From an uncultured Geobacter sp. (lineage in GTDB: Bacteria; Desulfobacterota; Desulfuromonadia; Geobacterales; DSM-12255), in assembly GCA_937860145.1 (NCBI GenBank), contig CALMBF010000133.1, positions 1-63,736 of the forward strand: 63,736 nucleotides of DNA, read 5' to 3'. Shown here piece after piece: positions 35,195 through 44,423 of this stretch (positions are counted from its first letter, which is position 1; each line of letters begins with the position of its first letter). Under the pieces are notes generated by a model. The model had not been told where the DNA came from. It made no database searches and saw nothing but the letters and a program-made list of their open reading frames with translations. The position numbers were made by a program, and so were the translations under genes.

Positions 35195-35204
35195 GGACAG
35201 GGCA

Positions 35205-35771
35205 ATGAATCATCAGATGCGTGAGGATATTATCAACGCCACAATAGATCTCATATCAAAGCATGGCTTTCATCGTGCCCCCATGGCAAAGATTGCCCAG
35301 CGAGCAAATGTTGCAGCGGGAACAATCTATCGTTTTTTTGACAGTAAAGACGATCTTATCGGAAATGCCTACACATGCCTGGAACAGCGGATGAGATCAG
35401 CGGTACTGGATACTTTTCCTGAATACCAGTCAATCCGGAACAGGTATCAGCACGTTTGCAGAGAACTGGTTAACTACTTTCTTGCATCACCGACGGAATT
35501 CCGTTTCATTGAACAGTTTTTCAATTCACCGTACGGAGCAACAACGCGCCGTGAGCGAATACGATGCGATAACTCCATAATATCAGAGATATTCCTGGAG
35601 GGGATACAGCAGCGGGTAGTCAAAAACCTGCCCCTGCCGATTCTCAATTCGCTGACATTTGGGCCTCTGACGGAAATCTGCCGTAATCATGTGCTCAAAT
35701 ACTTCGAGTTGAATGATCACGTCATCAACAGTACGGTCGAGGCCTGCTGGGATGCCATCCGGCAGCAATGA
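35205..35771 (+). CDS. TetR-family transcriptional regulator
   Basis: The 188-residue protein has a TetR-type HTH (IINATIDLISKHGFHRAPMAKIAQRANVAAGTIYRFFDSKDDLIG) and a helical C-terminal domain. It is distinct in sequence from the TetR at 30561. It starts ten bases after the MoeB-like gene and is followed 21 bases later by an alpha/beta hydrolase gene, which it may control. GAGGACAGG precedes the start. Confidence 0.87.
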   Translation: MNHQMREDIINATIDLISKHGFHRAPMAKIAQRANVAAGTIYRFFDSKDDLIGNAYTCLEQRMRSAVLDTFPEYQSIRNRYQHVCRELVNYFLASPTEFRFIEQFFNSPYGATTRRERIRCDNSIISEIFLEGIQQRVVKNLPLPILNSLTFGPLTEICRNHVLKYFELNDHVINSTVEACWDAIRQQ

Positions 35772-35792
35772 TATCAATTTTTCCATAAACCT

Positions 35793-36560
35793 ATGCCTGA
35801 TCCTACAGTTCATCATTTTTTCGGCCTTGACGGCACTAATCTCGTATGGCGCGAGGTGGGGGAGGGGAGACCTCTTGTGCTGCTTCATGGATTTTCTTCC
35901 TCCGCGATGATCAATTGGGTCCGCTACGGTCATGCGTTCTGCATGGCGGCATGCGGTTTTCGTGTCATCATGCCTGATCTGCGCGGCCACGGCGACAGCT
36001 CGAAACCTCACAACGCTGCCGCATACCCACACGATGTCCTGGCAGATGATGGTTTTGCCCTCATCAAGCAGCTCGGCCTCCGCGAGTACGACCTCGGCGG
36101 TTATTCTCTCGGAGCCCTGACCGTCGTGCGGATGCTTGTGCGGGGTGCCATGCCTGGGAGGGCTATTGTGGCGGGGTTGGGTCTGGAAGGGATACTCAAT
36201 ACTGGCGGGCGGAATGACTTTTTTCGCCGCATTCTTAGCAATCCCGGTACATTCGCGCGTGGTACGAAGGAATGGATGGCAGAGGCCTTTCTGAAGACAG
36301 TTGGCGGCGACCCGGTGGCGCTCCTTCATATCCTCGACACCGCCATTGAAACCTCACGAGAGGAAATCAGCCAGATTGAGATTCCGACGCTAGTCGTTTC
36401 CGGGGCCGATGATGAAGTGAACGTTTCTGCCAGGTCACTGGCCGATGTTCTCCCAAATGGCCATTTTCTTGAAGTGCCCGGAAACCATATGAGTGCGGTC
36501 ACCAGGCCGGAACTCGGCGCTGCGATAGCAGACTTTGTCGGAGGAGACGTGATGGGGTGA
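35793..36560 (+). CDS. alpha/beta-fold hydrolase
   Basis: The 255-residue protein has the oxyanion motif LLHGFSSS, MPDLRGHGDSSKP, a nucleophile elbow GYSLGA (Ser), a likely acid in VVSGADDEV, and His in GNHMSAV. The triad is thus complete. The substrate is unknown; relatives include esterases and haloalkane or C-C hydrolases. It is the last plus-strand gene before convergent efflux genes and probably shares a transcript with the TetR gene before it. Confidence 0.82.
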   Translation: MPDPTVHHFFGLDGTNLVWREVGEGRPLVLLHGFSSSAMINWVRYGHAFCMAACGFRVIMPDLRGHGDSSKPHNAAAYPHDVLADDGFALIKQLGLREYDLGGYSLGALTVVRMLVRGAMPGRAIVAGLGLEGILNTGGRNDFFRRILSNPGTFARGTKEWMAEAFLKTVGGDPVALLHILDTAIETSREEISQIEIPTLVVSGADDEVNVSARSLADVLPNGHFLEVPGNHMSAVTRPELGAAIADFVGGDVMG

Positions 36561-36651
36561 CATCCTCCTCCCTGCCAGAGCTCCCAGCTCCTTCGGCGAT
36601 CCGGTCGATTGCCACGCCGCCACGGCAGCGATCCGGTTAATCTTGTCTTCC

Positions 36652-37533
36652 TCATGCCCCGGGTCTGCGCACGGATGGCCGGGCTATGACAGTGCAGGTC
36701 GTGCCGGCCACCAGTTGAACGTTCTTCGGCACATCATCAATCTTGATCCGTACCGGCACCCTTTGCGCGAGCCGGACCCAGTTGAAGACCGGATTCACGT
36801 CGGAGAGGAGCTCCTTGCCCGCAGGATTGTCGTGATCGGAAATCCCCCTGGCCAAACTCTCGATATGCCCCTTCATAGGCTGTTCGCTCCCGAGCAGCTT
36901 GATTTCTACGGGGTCGCCAAGGCGGATCAGCCGGATTTTAGTCTCTTCGAAATAGCCGTAGACCCAGAACGAGTTTTTGTCGACTATTGCCAGTTTTGCC
37001 GCTCCCGCCGCCGCAAAGTCCCCCCTGTGCACGTTGAGATTTGCAATGTACCCATCCACCGGGGCTCGTACTTCCGTGCGCCTGAGGTTCAGTGAGGCGG
37101 TATCGACCGCAACCGCCGATTCCTGGTAGGCCGCTTCTGCGGCATCGGCCTGGGATCTGGCGCTCTCGCGGTTTTCCGTGGAGACGACCGACGCGTCTAC
37201 CCGAGCGCGGCGATAAGCCTCCTGCTGTTTCATCACCATCTGGGCCTTGCTGGCCGCCAGGCGTGCTTTTGCCTGGGAAAGGGCCAGGGCGTAGCGTTCC
37301 CTGTCGACCACGAACAGCAGATCACCCTTGCGCACCAACTGGTTGTCCTTCACCACCACCCGATCGACAAGACCGGATACATCGGCGGCCACGTTCACGA
37401 TATCGGCTCGAACTTTGGCGTCACGGGTCCAGGGCGAATTCATGTATCGATCCCAGAGCTTCCTGCTGGTAAAAATCGCGATGGCAAAAATGACTATTGT
37501 TAAAACGAAACGGACAATGACCTTGAGTTTCAT
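36652..37533 (-). CDS. HlyD/EmrA/AaeA-type membrane fusion protein
   Basis: The 293-residue protein has one N-terminal membrane helix (VIVRFVLTIVIFAIAIF), the paired lipoyl half-motifs (VSGLVDRVVVKDNQLVRKGDLLFVVD and VRAPVDGYIANLNVHRGDFA), a coiled-coil middle and a beta-barrel region. It would join the FUSC-type inner-membrane pump to the outer-membrane factor encoded in the same operon. The start at 37533 (MKLKV) has GTGAGG upstream; a GTG four codons earlier is part of that ribosome site. Confidence 0.9.
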   Translation of the reverse strand: MKLKVIVRFVLTIVIFAIAIFTSRKLWDRYMNSPWTRDAKVRADIVNVAADVSGLVDRVVVKDNQLVRKGDLLFVVDRERYALALSQAKARLAASKAQMVMKQQEAYRRARVDASVVSTENRESARSQADAAEAAYQESAVAVDTASLNLRRTEVRAPVDGYIANLNVHRGDFAAAGAAKLAIVDKNSFWVYGYFEETKIRLIRLGDPVEIKLLGSEQPMKGHIESLARGISDHDNPAGKELLSDVNPVFNWVRLAQRVPVRIKIDDVPKNVQLVAGTTCTVIARPSVRRPGA

Positions 37534-37570
37534 ACCGGGCCTCACTTCGAATTATTTTCGCAGCAACCAG

Positions 37571-37771
37571 TTAGCGGAGTACCAGCAGGCCGCACGCACT
37601 GAAGATGCAGACGAAGCAGCTCAGGCGGAATAGCGGCGGATGCCAGACATGCCGGTACACGCCGCACCATGCCATGACTCTGTCCAGTACTACCTGCACG
37701 ATTATGCTAACCAGGAAAACCGGAAAAAGACTGGGCAGCAGTGCGTCGAATATTGCAATTTCACGTGGCAT
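37571..37771 (-). CDS. DUF1656 / AaeX-like small membrane protein
   Basis: The 66-residue protein with two hydrophobic helices has PREIAIFDALLPSLF, the DUF1656 signature seen in AaeX. It always sits with FUSC-type pumps and HlyD-type adaptors in such operons; its function is not known. The start at 37771 is inside the end of the FUSC gene (11-base overlap). A longer in-frame reading would only add sequence from that gene. Confidence 0.85.
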   Translation of the reverse strand: MPREIAIFDALLPSLFPVFLVSIIVQVVLDRVMAWCGVYRHVWHPPLFRLSCFVCIFSACGLLVLR

Positions 37772-39914
37772 ATGACGTTTCTCCTTGAATGATTCCCCTC
37801 GGACGTGACGTCGTAGCCGCAAGGATGGATTCCTCATCCAGCAGCGAGGAGTGGATAAGGTGCAGCGAGGTCAGCATCCGGCGTAGAACATCCATTGTCT
37901 CCTCCCCGATTGCTTCACGGCCTGATTCGGAAAGGATCGCCTCGATGTTTTCCTCTACCGTCAGGAGGGCGGCGCTGTGGTTTTTCAAATTCGGCCGTCC
38001 GAAGAAACGCGTGACCTGCTGCAGAGTATTCCGTACGCCGTCTGATACCGACTGCGGCAAGTGAATTGATGCGACGTCCTGCCGGAGATGAATAATGGCC
38101 CGTCCGATTTCGAGGACAACGAACATCCAGTCGAGAATCTCCCTGTCATGTACATCCTGCAGGTTCGGTCTGGCCGCGATCCGCTGCACAAGGTCCCGCG
38201 CGCCGCTCTCGAACTTGGAGTCGAGACTAGAAAGCCTGCCGGAGCAGGCCGTTTCTACCAGTCCACGCAGCATCCGTGCGGTACGCCGCTTGACCCACCC
38301 CCCTGTCACCGGGATAAAGGTATCGAATGTGAGCGCCGCGGCAGCCACGCCGAGGATGAGCGCGCTGCCGAAGTTCACGAATTGCACCGGGTCATACTGC
38401 ATCCTGTTGGCCGGAGCAACCATGAAGCAGAACATGGTGATGTAACCGAGCCCCACCATGGCTAGTTTCGGGTTCAGGGCAAGGTACGGGCCCAACAGCA
38501 GGAATGGTGTAATCCCTGCGACGAGAAGCCCGATATCGTTCAGGGAGGTGAGGACGAAAAACTTGCATAAGAATGCCGCAATGAAACCGAGCAAGTTGCC
38601 GAGAACTCCCATTTTCAAGGCAAGGGCTGGGTCAGCGGCCGGCGCGAACAGTGCGGTTCCTATGGCTGCCATCATGACCGCGCTGGCGCCGTACGGCCAT
38701 GCCGAGGCGATCCAGAAGGCCGCCACCAGGATGATGGCGGCCATGGCCCGTGCTCCCGTTACAAGAGCCACCACAGGATCGGTGCGGGAGACGAAACGTC
38801 CCTCGCCGATCGGCTCCGGGCTCGGCTTTTCCCACAGCGATGCATACGTCCTCGTGTAGTCGTGCATCTCCCTGACAAACCGCCGGACCAGCTCGAGGGC
38901 TGTCTCGATGCCGAGTCGCTCATCGTGACCGGCATGGTCGAGGTACTGATGGCGGATCGTTTCCTCCCGTTCCGGAAGAGCTACGCGAAATTCGGCAATC
39001 CGTCGCGCTGCCCGACGCGCGCTCTCTGAGTCGCCGCAGGCGGCATTACCTTCCGGCATGAGAGTCTCTGCAAGCGATGCGTTAAGTGAAGTCAAAGCAC
39101 GGGTTGCCGGGGCATCCGCGAGCCGGCTGCGGAGCTGACAAAGAGAGTGGAGCGTTGTGAAAATCTCCATGAAATCAATGTTCAGCCTGCGCAGCCGAAG
39201 GTCACGCACACGGATATCCGACGCCTCCATGAACAGGGAACTCCGCAGCGACTCCAGAGTCACCACATTGCCTGCCACATGCAGATGTATCCGGTCGATT
39301 TCCTGGGGTGACACGCTCCCCGAGAGCAAGCCCGTGACCACCCCCACGAATTGGGCGTAGCGCGCATCCATGGTCTTGATGATGCTATCGCCGAGGCTGC
39401 GCGGGAAAACCACTTCGCTGACGACGCCGGCGCAGATGATGCCGACTACCACCTCCGTGACACGGTTCACCGCATAATCGAAGAAACCGGTCGGCTGCAT
39501 GACCAGGGGCAGGCCGATCATGGCGGCGGTATATCCCGCCAGGGTAAAGCCGTAAGACTTGAAGTTGCGGTAAACGGCCGCTCCGGCGGCGCACAGGCCG
39601 ACCCACAGCGCCAGTCCGGTCAGAAAGAGCACTCTTTCCTGGGCAAAGAGGCCAAGAAGCGTCAGGCTGGCAAAGGTGCCCGCCAGGGTGCCGCACACGC
39701 GGTATAGGCTCTTGGTCAGGACCATCCCGGTCTGGGGATGCATGAGGATGTAGACGGTGACCATGGCGGTAACCGGCTGGCCCAACTCAAGGCGCATGGA
39801 GATTCCCATCGCCAGCAGGGCGGCGATGGTGGCCTTCAGCACGAAAATCCAGCCCAACCCTTCCGTTTTGCCCCAGGCGACGATCTCCCCTCGCATCCGG
39901 TCTAGAAATCTCAT
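37761..39914 (-). CDS. FUSC/AaeB-type aromatic acid efflux pump
   Basis: The 717-residue inner-membrane protein has two blocks of about five to six hydrophobic helices (residues about 20-180 and 385-520), each followed by a long soluble region, the layout of AaeB/FUSC proteins. MHPQTGMVLTKSLYRVCGTLAG is the family motif. AaeB exports aromatic carboxylic acids when these become toxic. Together with the flanking adaptor and outer-membrane factor it forms a tripartite pump. The start overlaps the previous stop (ATGA). Confidence 0.88.
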   Translation of the reverse strand: MRFLDRMRGEIVAWGKTEGLGWIFVLKATIAALLAMGISMRLELGQPVTAMVTVYILMHPQTGMVLTKSLYRVCGTLAGTFASLTLLGLFAQERVLFLTGLALWVGLCAAGAAVYRNFKSYGFTLAGYTAAMIGLPLVMQPTGFFDYAVNRVTEVVVGIICAGVVSEVVFPRSLGDSIIKTMDARYAQFVGVVTGLLSGSVSPQEIDRIHLHVAGNVVTLESLRSSLFMEASDIRVRDLRLRRLNIDFMEIFTTLHSLCQLRSRLADAPATRALTSLNASLAETLMPEGNAACGDSESARRAARRIAEFRVALPEREETIRHQYLDHAGHDERLGIETALELVRRFVREMHDYTRTYASLWEKPSPEPIGEGRFVSRTDPVVALVTGARAMAAIILVAAFWIASAWPYGASAVMMAAIGTALFAPAADPALALKMGVLGNLLGFIAAFLCKFFVLTSLNDIGLLVAGITPFLLLGPYLALNPKLAMVGLGYITMFCFMVAPANRMQYDPVQFVNFGSALILGVAAAALTFDTFIPVTGGWVKRRTARMLRGLVETACSGRLSSLDSKFESGARDLVQRIAARPNLQDVHDREILDWMFVVLEIGRAIIHLRQDVASIHLPQSVSDGVRNTLQQVTRFFGRPNLKNHSAALLTVEENIEAILSESGREAIGEETMDVLRRMLTSLHLIHSSLLDEESILAATTSRPRGIIQGETSYAT

Positions 39915-41371
39915 TTGGCTCCCCCCGCTTTATCCGGTGGAGCATTCACGGGAACTCCGCCTCCTATCGCCTGCATCAGCGCGGCATAGGCATCGAGAAA
40001 GTGCGCCTCGACCTGGGCCTTCCGCTGTGATTCCACGAGGGTCTGGGTCTGCGCGTTGAGCACCGTCAGGTAATCGCTCAGTCCTTCCTTGAAGCCGAAC
40101 AGGGCGATGTCGTAGGCGCGAAAGGCCAGGGAGTGCGATTGATAGGTTTCCGTCCGCTGTATTTCCAGCGATCGCAGTGCGGCCACTTCGTTGGCAACTT
40201 CTTCAAGGGCCTGGATCAGGGTGTTGTTGTATGCCTCAACCGCGATGTCGTATTCCGCGGTCGAGATGCGCAGTTGTTCTTTCAGCCGTCCCCCCTCGAA
40301 GATGGGCAACGAAACGGCCGGGCCGAAACCTTTGATCAATGATTCGGATGACAGGAACTTGTCGAAGCCTAGGGATTGCCACCCCACAAAGGCGGAGAAG
40401 TTTATATTCGGGTAGAAAGAGGCCTTGGCGACTTCTATTCCCTTGCCGGCCGCTTCGACACGCCAACGATGGGCCACCACGTCGGGTCTGCGCCCGAGGA
40501 GGTCCGCCGGAATGGCTGTCGGCAGCCCGATCGGCAGGGCGAGTGACAGCGTCGGCCGGCGAATCTGCTCGCCATACCCGGGCCCCCTGCCGGCGAGGGC
40601 ACTCAATCGATTGCGCAGAATCTCGATGGACTCGGAGATTTTCTCTATTTCGGCCCGTGCCGCGGGCACGACCGTTTCGGCCTGGCACAGATCGATCTCC
40701 GTTCCCAACCCGGCTGAATGGCGTTTCTTCAGGATGTCCCGGATCTGCTCGCGCTGATGCAGGGTCTCCTTTGCCACGTCCAGCAGGTTGTACTGAAGCG
40801 ACAACTGTACGTACAGACGGATTACTGCCGTTTCCAGCGTGAGCCGGACTTCCTGTGCCTCGGCCGTGGTCATCTGCACCTGGTCCAGCGCGGCAGCAAG
40901 GGCGCTGCGGTTTTTCCCCCAGAGGTCGAGATCGTAAAACAGGCCGGTGGTCCACAGGTTATCCCACTCCCAGTTCCCCGCACGGGGGGGAGGAACAAAG
41001 TAACGCTCGCTGTATTGCTGCCGCGTGAACGTCGCTTTCGTCTGTACCGTGGGCATCAGGGCCGATCCGGCGATCCCGCCGGCCGCCCTGGAGATGGCGA
41101 TACGGGATTGGGCGATATGCATGGTCGGGTTGCCGTCAGTCGCCTCGGTCACCAGCCTGTTAAGCTGCGGATCGCCGTACACCTTCCACCATCCCTGAGA
41201 AGGCCACAGTACCTGGTGCTCTGTTTCGGCACCAATTGAGCTGCCGGCATCCAGCTTGGCAGGCTCGGCCATCCGGGATGCAGGTTCGACGCCGATGGGG
41301 AGTCGCGCACAACCACCAAGCACCAGGGCAGCGACGATTACAAAACGAGCTATGTTGAAAGATTCGGCCAT
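39911..41371 (-). CDS. NodT/OprM-type outer-membrane efflux lipoprotein
   Basis: The 486-residue protein has a lipoprotein signal ending in the lipobox LGGC (residue 20) and two TolC-type repeats (WWKVYGDPQLNRLVTEA, NPTMHIAQSRIAISRA; later RRPDVVAHRWRVEAAGKGIEVAKASFYPNINF). It forms the outer-membrane channel of the tripartite pump encoded by the following three genes on this strand. Length is normal for NodT-family proteins. It lies 80 bases after the FMN oxidoreductase gene. Confidence 0.9.
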   Translation of the reverse strand: MAESFNIARFVIVAALVLGGCARLPIGVEPASRMAEPAKLDAGSSIGAETEHQVLWPSQGWWKVYGDPQLNRLVTEATDGNPTMHIAQSRIAISRAAGGIAGSALMPTVQTKATFTRQQYSERYFVPPPRAGNWEWDNLWTTGLFYDLDLWGKNRSALAAALDQVQMTTAEAQEVRLTLETAVIRLYVQLSLQYNLLDVAKETLHQREQIRDILKKRHSAGLGTEIDLCQAETVVPAARAEIEKISESIEILRNRLSALAGRGPGYGEQIRRPTLSLALPIGLPTAIPADLLGRRPDVVAHRWRVEAAGKGIEVAKASFYPNINFSAFVGWQSLGFDKFLSSESLIKGFGPAVSLPIFEGGRLKEQLRISTAEYDIAVEAYNNTLIQALEEVANEVAALRSLEIQRTETYQSHSLAFRAYDIALFGFKEGLSDYLTVLNAQTQTLVESQRKAQVEAHFLDAYAALMQAIGGGVPVNAPPDKAGGAK

Positions 41372-41451
41372 AATCTTTTTCCTGTTACCGGACCTCCTTC
41401 CCAGTTACTGAAACAATAAACTTCATTCTGCCCTCGCATGCCATTGTAAGG

Positions 41452-42084
41452 TCAGAAGTTGAGAGCAGCCGCCGCAACCTTTTCTGATTCGAACCCGATT
41501 TGGTCTCCATCCATCTCATGGGTTTGCTTGCCGCCTTCGACTAGGATGCTGCTGAATTCCTCAATTCCCAGGAACTTAAGAGCGTTTCTGAGGTTTGAGA
41601 TGCAATACAGTTCCCTCTCTCCATAGGCGAACCCCTCTGCTGAGTGAATCAGCAGGCACTTTCTTTCCCGGCCCTTCAGGAGCCCCTGGGGCCCGCATGA
41701 AGTATTTTGATAGGTCTTGCCGGAGACCAGGATCGAATCTAGATATCCCCACAATTCAGGAGGTAATCCCGGCTTCCACAGCGGCGTCACCACCACGTAT
41801 TTCCCGGCGGCGGCGAACTGCCCCGAAAGAGCCCACATTCGGTCGATTTTCCGCTGCTCAACCGTGGTCAGCGTCGCGAAGTGATGTCCGCGAGACATTT
41901 TTCCCAAGGCGCAGAGAACGTCCGGGTCGGCCGATTGAACGGAGTCCCGGTAGAGGTCGAGCATGTGGATCTCGTCACGGGGGTTCCGTTTCAGGTATTC
42001 GCCAAGAAACGCCGCGCCTGCCATGAGGCCATAGGATTGATCCTCAGGTCTCAGGTCGCAGGTTATGTACAGCAGCTTGGCCAT
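41452..42084 (-). CDS. AzoR-like FMN-dependent NAD(P)H oxidoreductase
   Basis: The 210-residue flavodoxin-fold protein has LLYITCDLRPEDQSYGLMAGAAFL at the FMN phosphate site and VVTPLWKPGLPPELWGYLDSI at the isoalloxazine site, as in azoreductase/quinone reductase proteins. An AAGGAG site precedes the start. It is the first gene downstream of a sigma54 promoter match (42114-42129) and precedes the efflux genes, so quinone or aromatic stress is a likely inducer. Confidence 0.82.
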   Translation of the reverse strand: MAKLLYITCDLRPEDQSYGLMAGAAFLGEYLKRNPRDEIHMLDLYRDSVQSADPDVLCALGKMSRGHHFATLTTVEQRKIDRMWALSGQFAAAGKYVVVTPLWKPGLPPELWGYLDSILVSGKTYQNTSCGPQGLLKGRERKCLLIHSAEGFAYGERELYCISNLRNALKFLGIEEFSSILVEGGKQTHEMDGDQIGFESEKVAAAALNF

Positions 42085-42113
42085 GATCGGGTTCTCCTTT
42101 TCTATTTATCAAG

Positions 42114-42129
42114 AGCCATTTCCATGCCA
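42114..42129 (-). promoter_or_regulatory. sigma54 (-24/-12) promoter match
   Basis: On the minus strand the sequence is TGGCATGGAAATGGCT, with the required GG-N10-GC spacing and five of six bases of the TGGCAC -24 box. It lies about 30 bases upstream of the AzoR-like start codon. A sigma54 activator gene starts divergently at 42341, which makes a genuine promoter likely. Confidence 0.7.
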
Positions 42130-42181
42130 GTGCATAAAACCATGCAATATCGGTTGGTTGCGAAATCGTAGTCATGAGATA

Positions 42182-42212
42182 TTGAAACATATGGTAAGTT
42201 GTGTTGAAACAT
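42182..42212. promoter_or_regulatory. direct repeat, probable upstream activator site
   Basis: TTGAAACAT occurs at 42182-42190 and again at 42204-42212, exactly 22 bases (about two helical turns) apart. It lies about 55-100 bases upstream of the sigma54 promoter match, the usual place for enhancer-binding protein sites. The divergent regulator at 42341 is the obvious candidate to bind it. The rest of the 256-base gap is AT-rich with no gene. Confidence 0.5.
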
Positions 42213-42340
42213 TTCGTCGGTTGCCATATATTTACCAAATATTTAAGTTTATAACCGTATCCCTAGCGGCGGCTTTCCGGCCGGGAGCTACGACCGAAAA
42301 AGCTGGTTCGGCAAATATCACTCAGGGCGGAGTATTCCCC

Positions 42341-43882
42341 ATGGTAGACAAGAATGAATTCTTCAAACAGGTAACCGTCAAGATCTGCAGCAGTCTCGAG
42401 ATAAAGACAGCTCTGGAGCGCACCTATCGCTACCTGAAGGAGCAGATGCCACTGGACGGAATATCCCTGACGATCCGGGACCCGGAACTCGCAGCACTGC
42501 GGCGGGTGGTGAAGATCGAGGGGGAGAGACTGGAGCCACTGGACGACATCTTCCCTCTTTCCGCGGATCTCTGGGGGGAGGTGCAGTCGTGGGAAATCCG
42601 CACCCCGACGATCATGGACCTGGACCATGACAGGGTCCTGCGGCAACTGATCCCGTACATTCAGCTTGAACAGGATTCGGGGATTCTGATCCCTCTCTGG
42701 GTTGACGAACAGCTTCTCGGCGGATTGGTGTTGCGTGCCTGCGGGAAAGGACGGTATGAAGAAGCACATGTGAGGCTTCTTGCGGAGGTTGCCGAGCCTT
42801 TTGCCATAGCTCTGGCCAACGCCCTGGCGCACGAAAAGCTCCTCAAGTACCGGGACATACTTCTCGACGACAACCGGTTTCTTAACAAGGAGCTTTTTCT
42901 CCAAAACAGCGACGAGATCATTGGCGGCAATTCGGGACTGCGTCACGTGATGGAAATGGTGCAACAGGTGGCGCCGCTCAACAACTCGGTTCTTCTGCTG
43001 GGGGAGACCGGGACGGGAAAGGAAGTGATCGCCAATGCGATCCACGCCGGCTCGCCACGACGGGACATGCCATTTATCAAAGTCAACTGCGGAGCTATCC
43101 CCGAAAGTCTCATTGACAGCGAACTGTTCGGGCACGAGAAAGGAGCTTTTACGGGGGCGGTCACGGAGAAACGGGGCCGGTTTGAGCGCGCCGACGGCGG
43201 GACAATCTTCCTCGACGAAATCGGGGAATTGCCGCTATCGGCGCAAGTCCGCCTGCTGCGGGTGCTGCAGGAGCGTGAAATCGAACGTGTTGGCGGGAGC
43301 AGGCCGATTCCCCTGGACATCCGTGTCATCGCGGCGACCCACCGTAATCTGCAGAACATGGTTGACGACAAACTGTTCAGGGAAGACCTCTGGTTCCGGC
43401 TGAACGTGTTTCCCATCATGATTCCTCCTCTTAGGCAGAGGAGGGAAGATGTCCCGGCACTGACCCGGCACTTCGTTGCGCGTAAAAGCTCGAACATGGG
43501 GGTTCACGAGCCGCCGGCGATCGCGCCGGGAGCGCTTCAGCGCCTTGCGGCCTATGACTGGCCAGGAAATGTCCGCGAATTGGAAAACCTGGTGGAGAGG
43601 GAACTGATCCTGCACCGCGGGGGACAACTGCTGTTCAATTCCGTTGTTCCTGCTGAGCGAAAAGATAAGGCAGCGGACACGGCAGCAGTGACAATGGTTG
43701 ATACTCCCCTACGGCTGGACGAGGTGACGGCACTGCATATCGGCAAGGTCCTCAAGATGGCTCACGGGAAAATCAACGGTCCCGGCGGAGCGGCGGAACT
43801 GCTCGGTCTGGAGCCGAACACCCTGAGGGCACGTATGGATAGGCTGGGAATTGATTACCGTCGTAAAAGGAGCGCGAGTTAG
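42341..43882 (+). CDS. GAF-AAA+ sigma54-dependent transcriptional activator
   Basis: The 513-residue protein has an N-terminal GAF sensor (residues about 15-170), a sigma54-interaction AAA+ domain with Walker A GETGTGKE, the sigma54 loop GAFTGA, Walker B GGTIFLDEIGEL and R-finger region, and a C-terminal Fis-type HTH (GAAELLGLEPNTLRARM). This is the NorR/FhlA-like layout without a receiver domain, so it probably senses a small molecule. It diverges from the AzoR-efflux operon, which carries a matching sigma54 promoter. The start at 42341 follows GGGCGGAG; earlier in-frame starts would place promoter DNA in the protein. Confidence 0.92.
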   Translation: MVDKNEFFKQVTVKICSSLEIKTALERTYRYLKEQMPLDGISLTIRDPELAALRRVVKIEGERLEPLDDIFPLSADLWGEVQSWEIRTPTIMDLDHDRVLRQLIPYIQLEQDSGILIPLWVDEQLLGGLVLRACGKGRYEEAHVRLLAEVAEPFAIALANALAHEKLLKYRDILLDDNRFLNKELFLQNSDEIIGGNSGLRHVMEMVQQVAPLNNSVLLLGETGTGKEVIANAIHAGSPRRDMPFIKVNCGAIPESLIDSELFGHEKGAFTGAVTEKRGRFERADGGTIFLDEIGELPLSAQVRLLRVLQEREIERVGGSRPIPLDIRVIAATHRNLQNMVDDKLFREDLWFRLNVFPIMIPPLRQRREDVPALTRHFVARKSSNMGVHEPPAIAPGALQRLAAYDWPGNVRELENLVERELILHRGGQLLFNSVVPAERKDKAADTAAVTMVDTPLRLDEVTALHIGKVLKMAHGKINGPGGAAELLGLEPNTLRARMDRLGIDYRRKRSAS

Positions 43883-43970
43883 GCAGGAAACAAACCCCGT
43901 ACCACACCCTTGGCTTTCCGACCGGTGAAGTGGGTGTAGGTAAAATGAATTGTGAAAGCTGGTGGAATTT

Positions 43971-44066
43971 TTACTGCCGCTCAGTAGACACTTCAGCGAG
44001 GCACTTTTCGATGGCGGCGAACAGTTTCGGGAACTGAAGCGGTTTCTGCAGGTAGTCACAGCAACT
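43971..44066 (-). pseudogene. C-terminal remnant of a response-regulator receiver domain
   Basis: On the minus strand this 31-codon stretch reads CCDYLQKPLQFPKLFAAIEK and on to a stop at 43971, matching the end of a receiver domain (the conserved K-P pair and last helix). A stop lies just upstream in frame and no start or acceptor-Asp part is found, so only the tail survives. It lies between the sigma54 activator and the small gene at 44091. Confidence 0.6.
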
Positions 44067-44090
44067 TCATGATAAATTCTTAACATAACA

Positions 44091-44303
44091 TTACGTCGCT
44101 ATCCCTAAAATCCTGCGCATCTCGAATATGGTTTTTACAGACCATTTTTGCTCTCTCTGGTCAAATACAACTACATCATTGTCACCATAAGGCAAGGGAG
44201 GAATTGTTGTAATCCCTTCAATATATTGCATCTGCTTTACATCCTCATAGAGTTCACCCTGATACATTCCACTTTCAGGATCAAACATATAAGCTTTCAT
44301 CAT
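44091..44303 (-). CDS. small hypothetical protein downstream of kdpE
   Basis: The 70-residue protein begins KAYMFDPESGMYQGE and contains TTIPPLPYGDNDVVVFDQREQKWSV, a pattern reminiscent of short phage tail-assembly-like or conserved hypothetical proteins. I cannot assign a function. GGGGG lies before the ATGATG start. It is 120 bases downstream of kdpE on the same strand; that gap holds only a short inverted repeat, ACGAG-GGCT-CTCGT on the minus strand, just after the kdpE stop. Confidence 0.55.
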   Translation of the reverse strand: MMKAYMFDPESGMYQGELYEDVKQMQYIEGITTIPPLPYGDNDVVVFDQREQKWSVKTIFEMRRILGIAT

Positions 44304-44423
44304 GGCCCCCGTAGAACATACAGATTTTTATGATTTCATGTTACAAGGGGGGACATAAATAAGGTGTGAAATTGAGTGGTTAACTCGTTAATAATTCGTT
44401 AAGACGAGAGCCCTCGTATCCAT

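Noticed and set aside
36561-36651. Bidirectional terminator between the hydrolase and the efflux operon
   Set aside because: The gap has short repeats (CGATCCGG) but no stem followed by a T-run on either strand.
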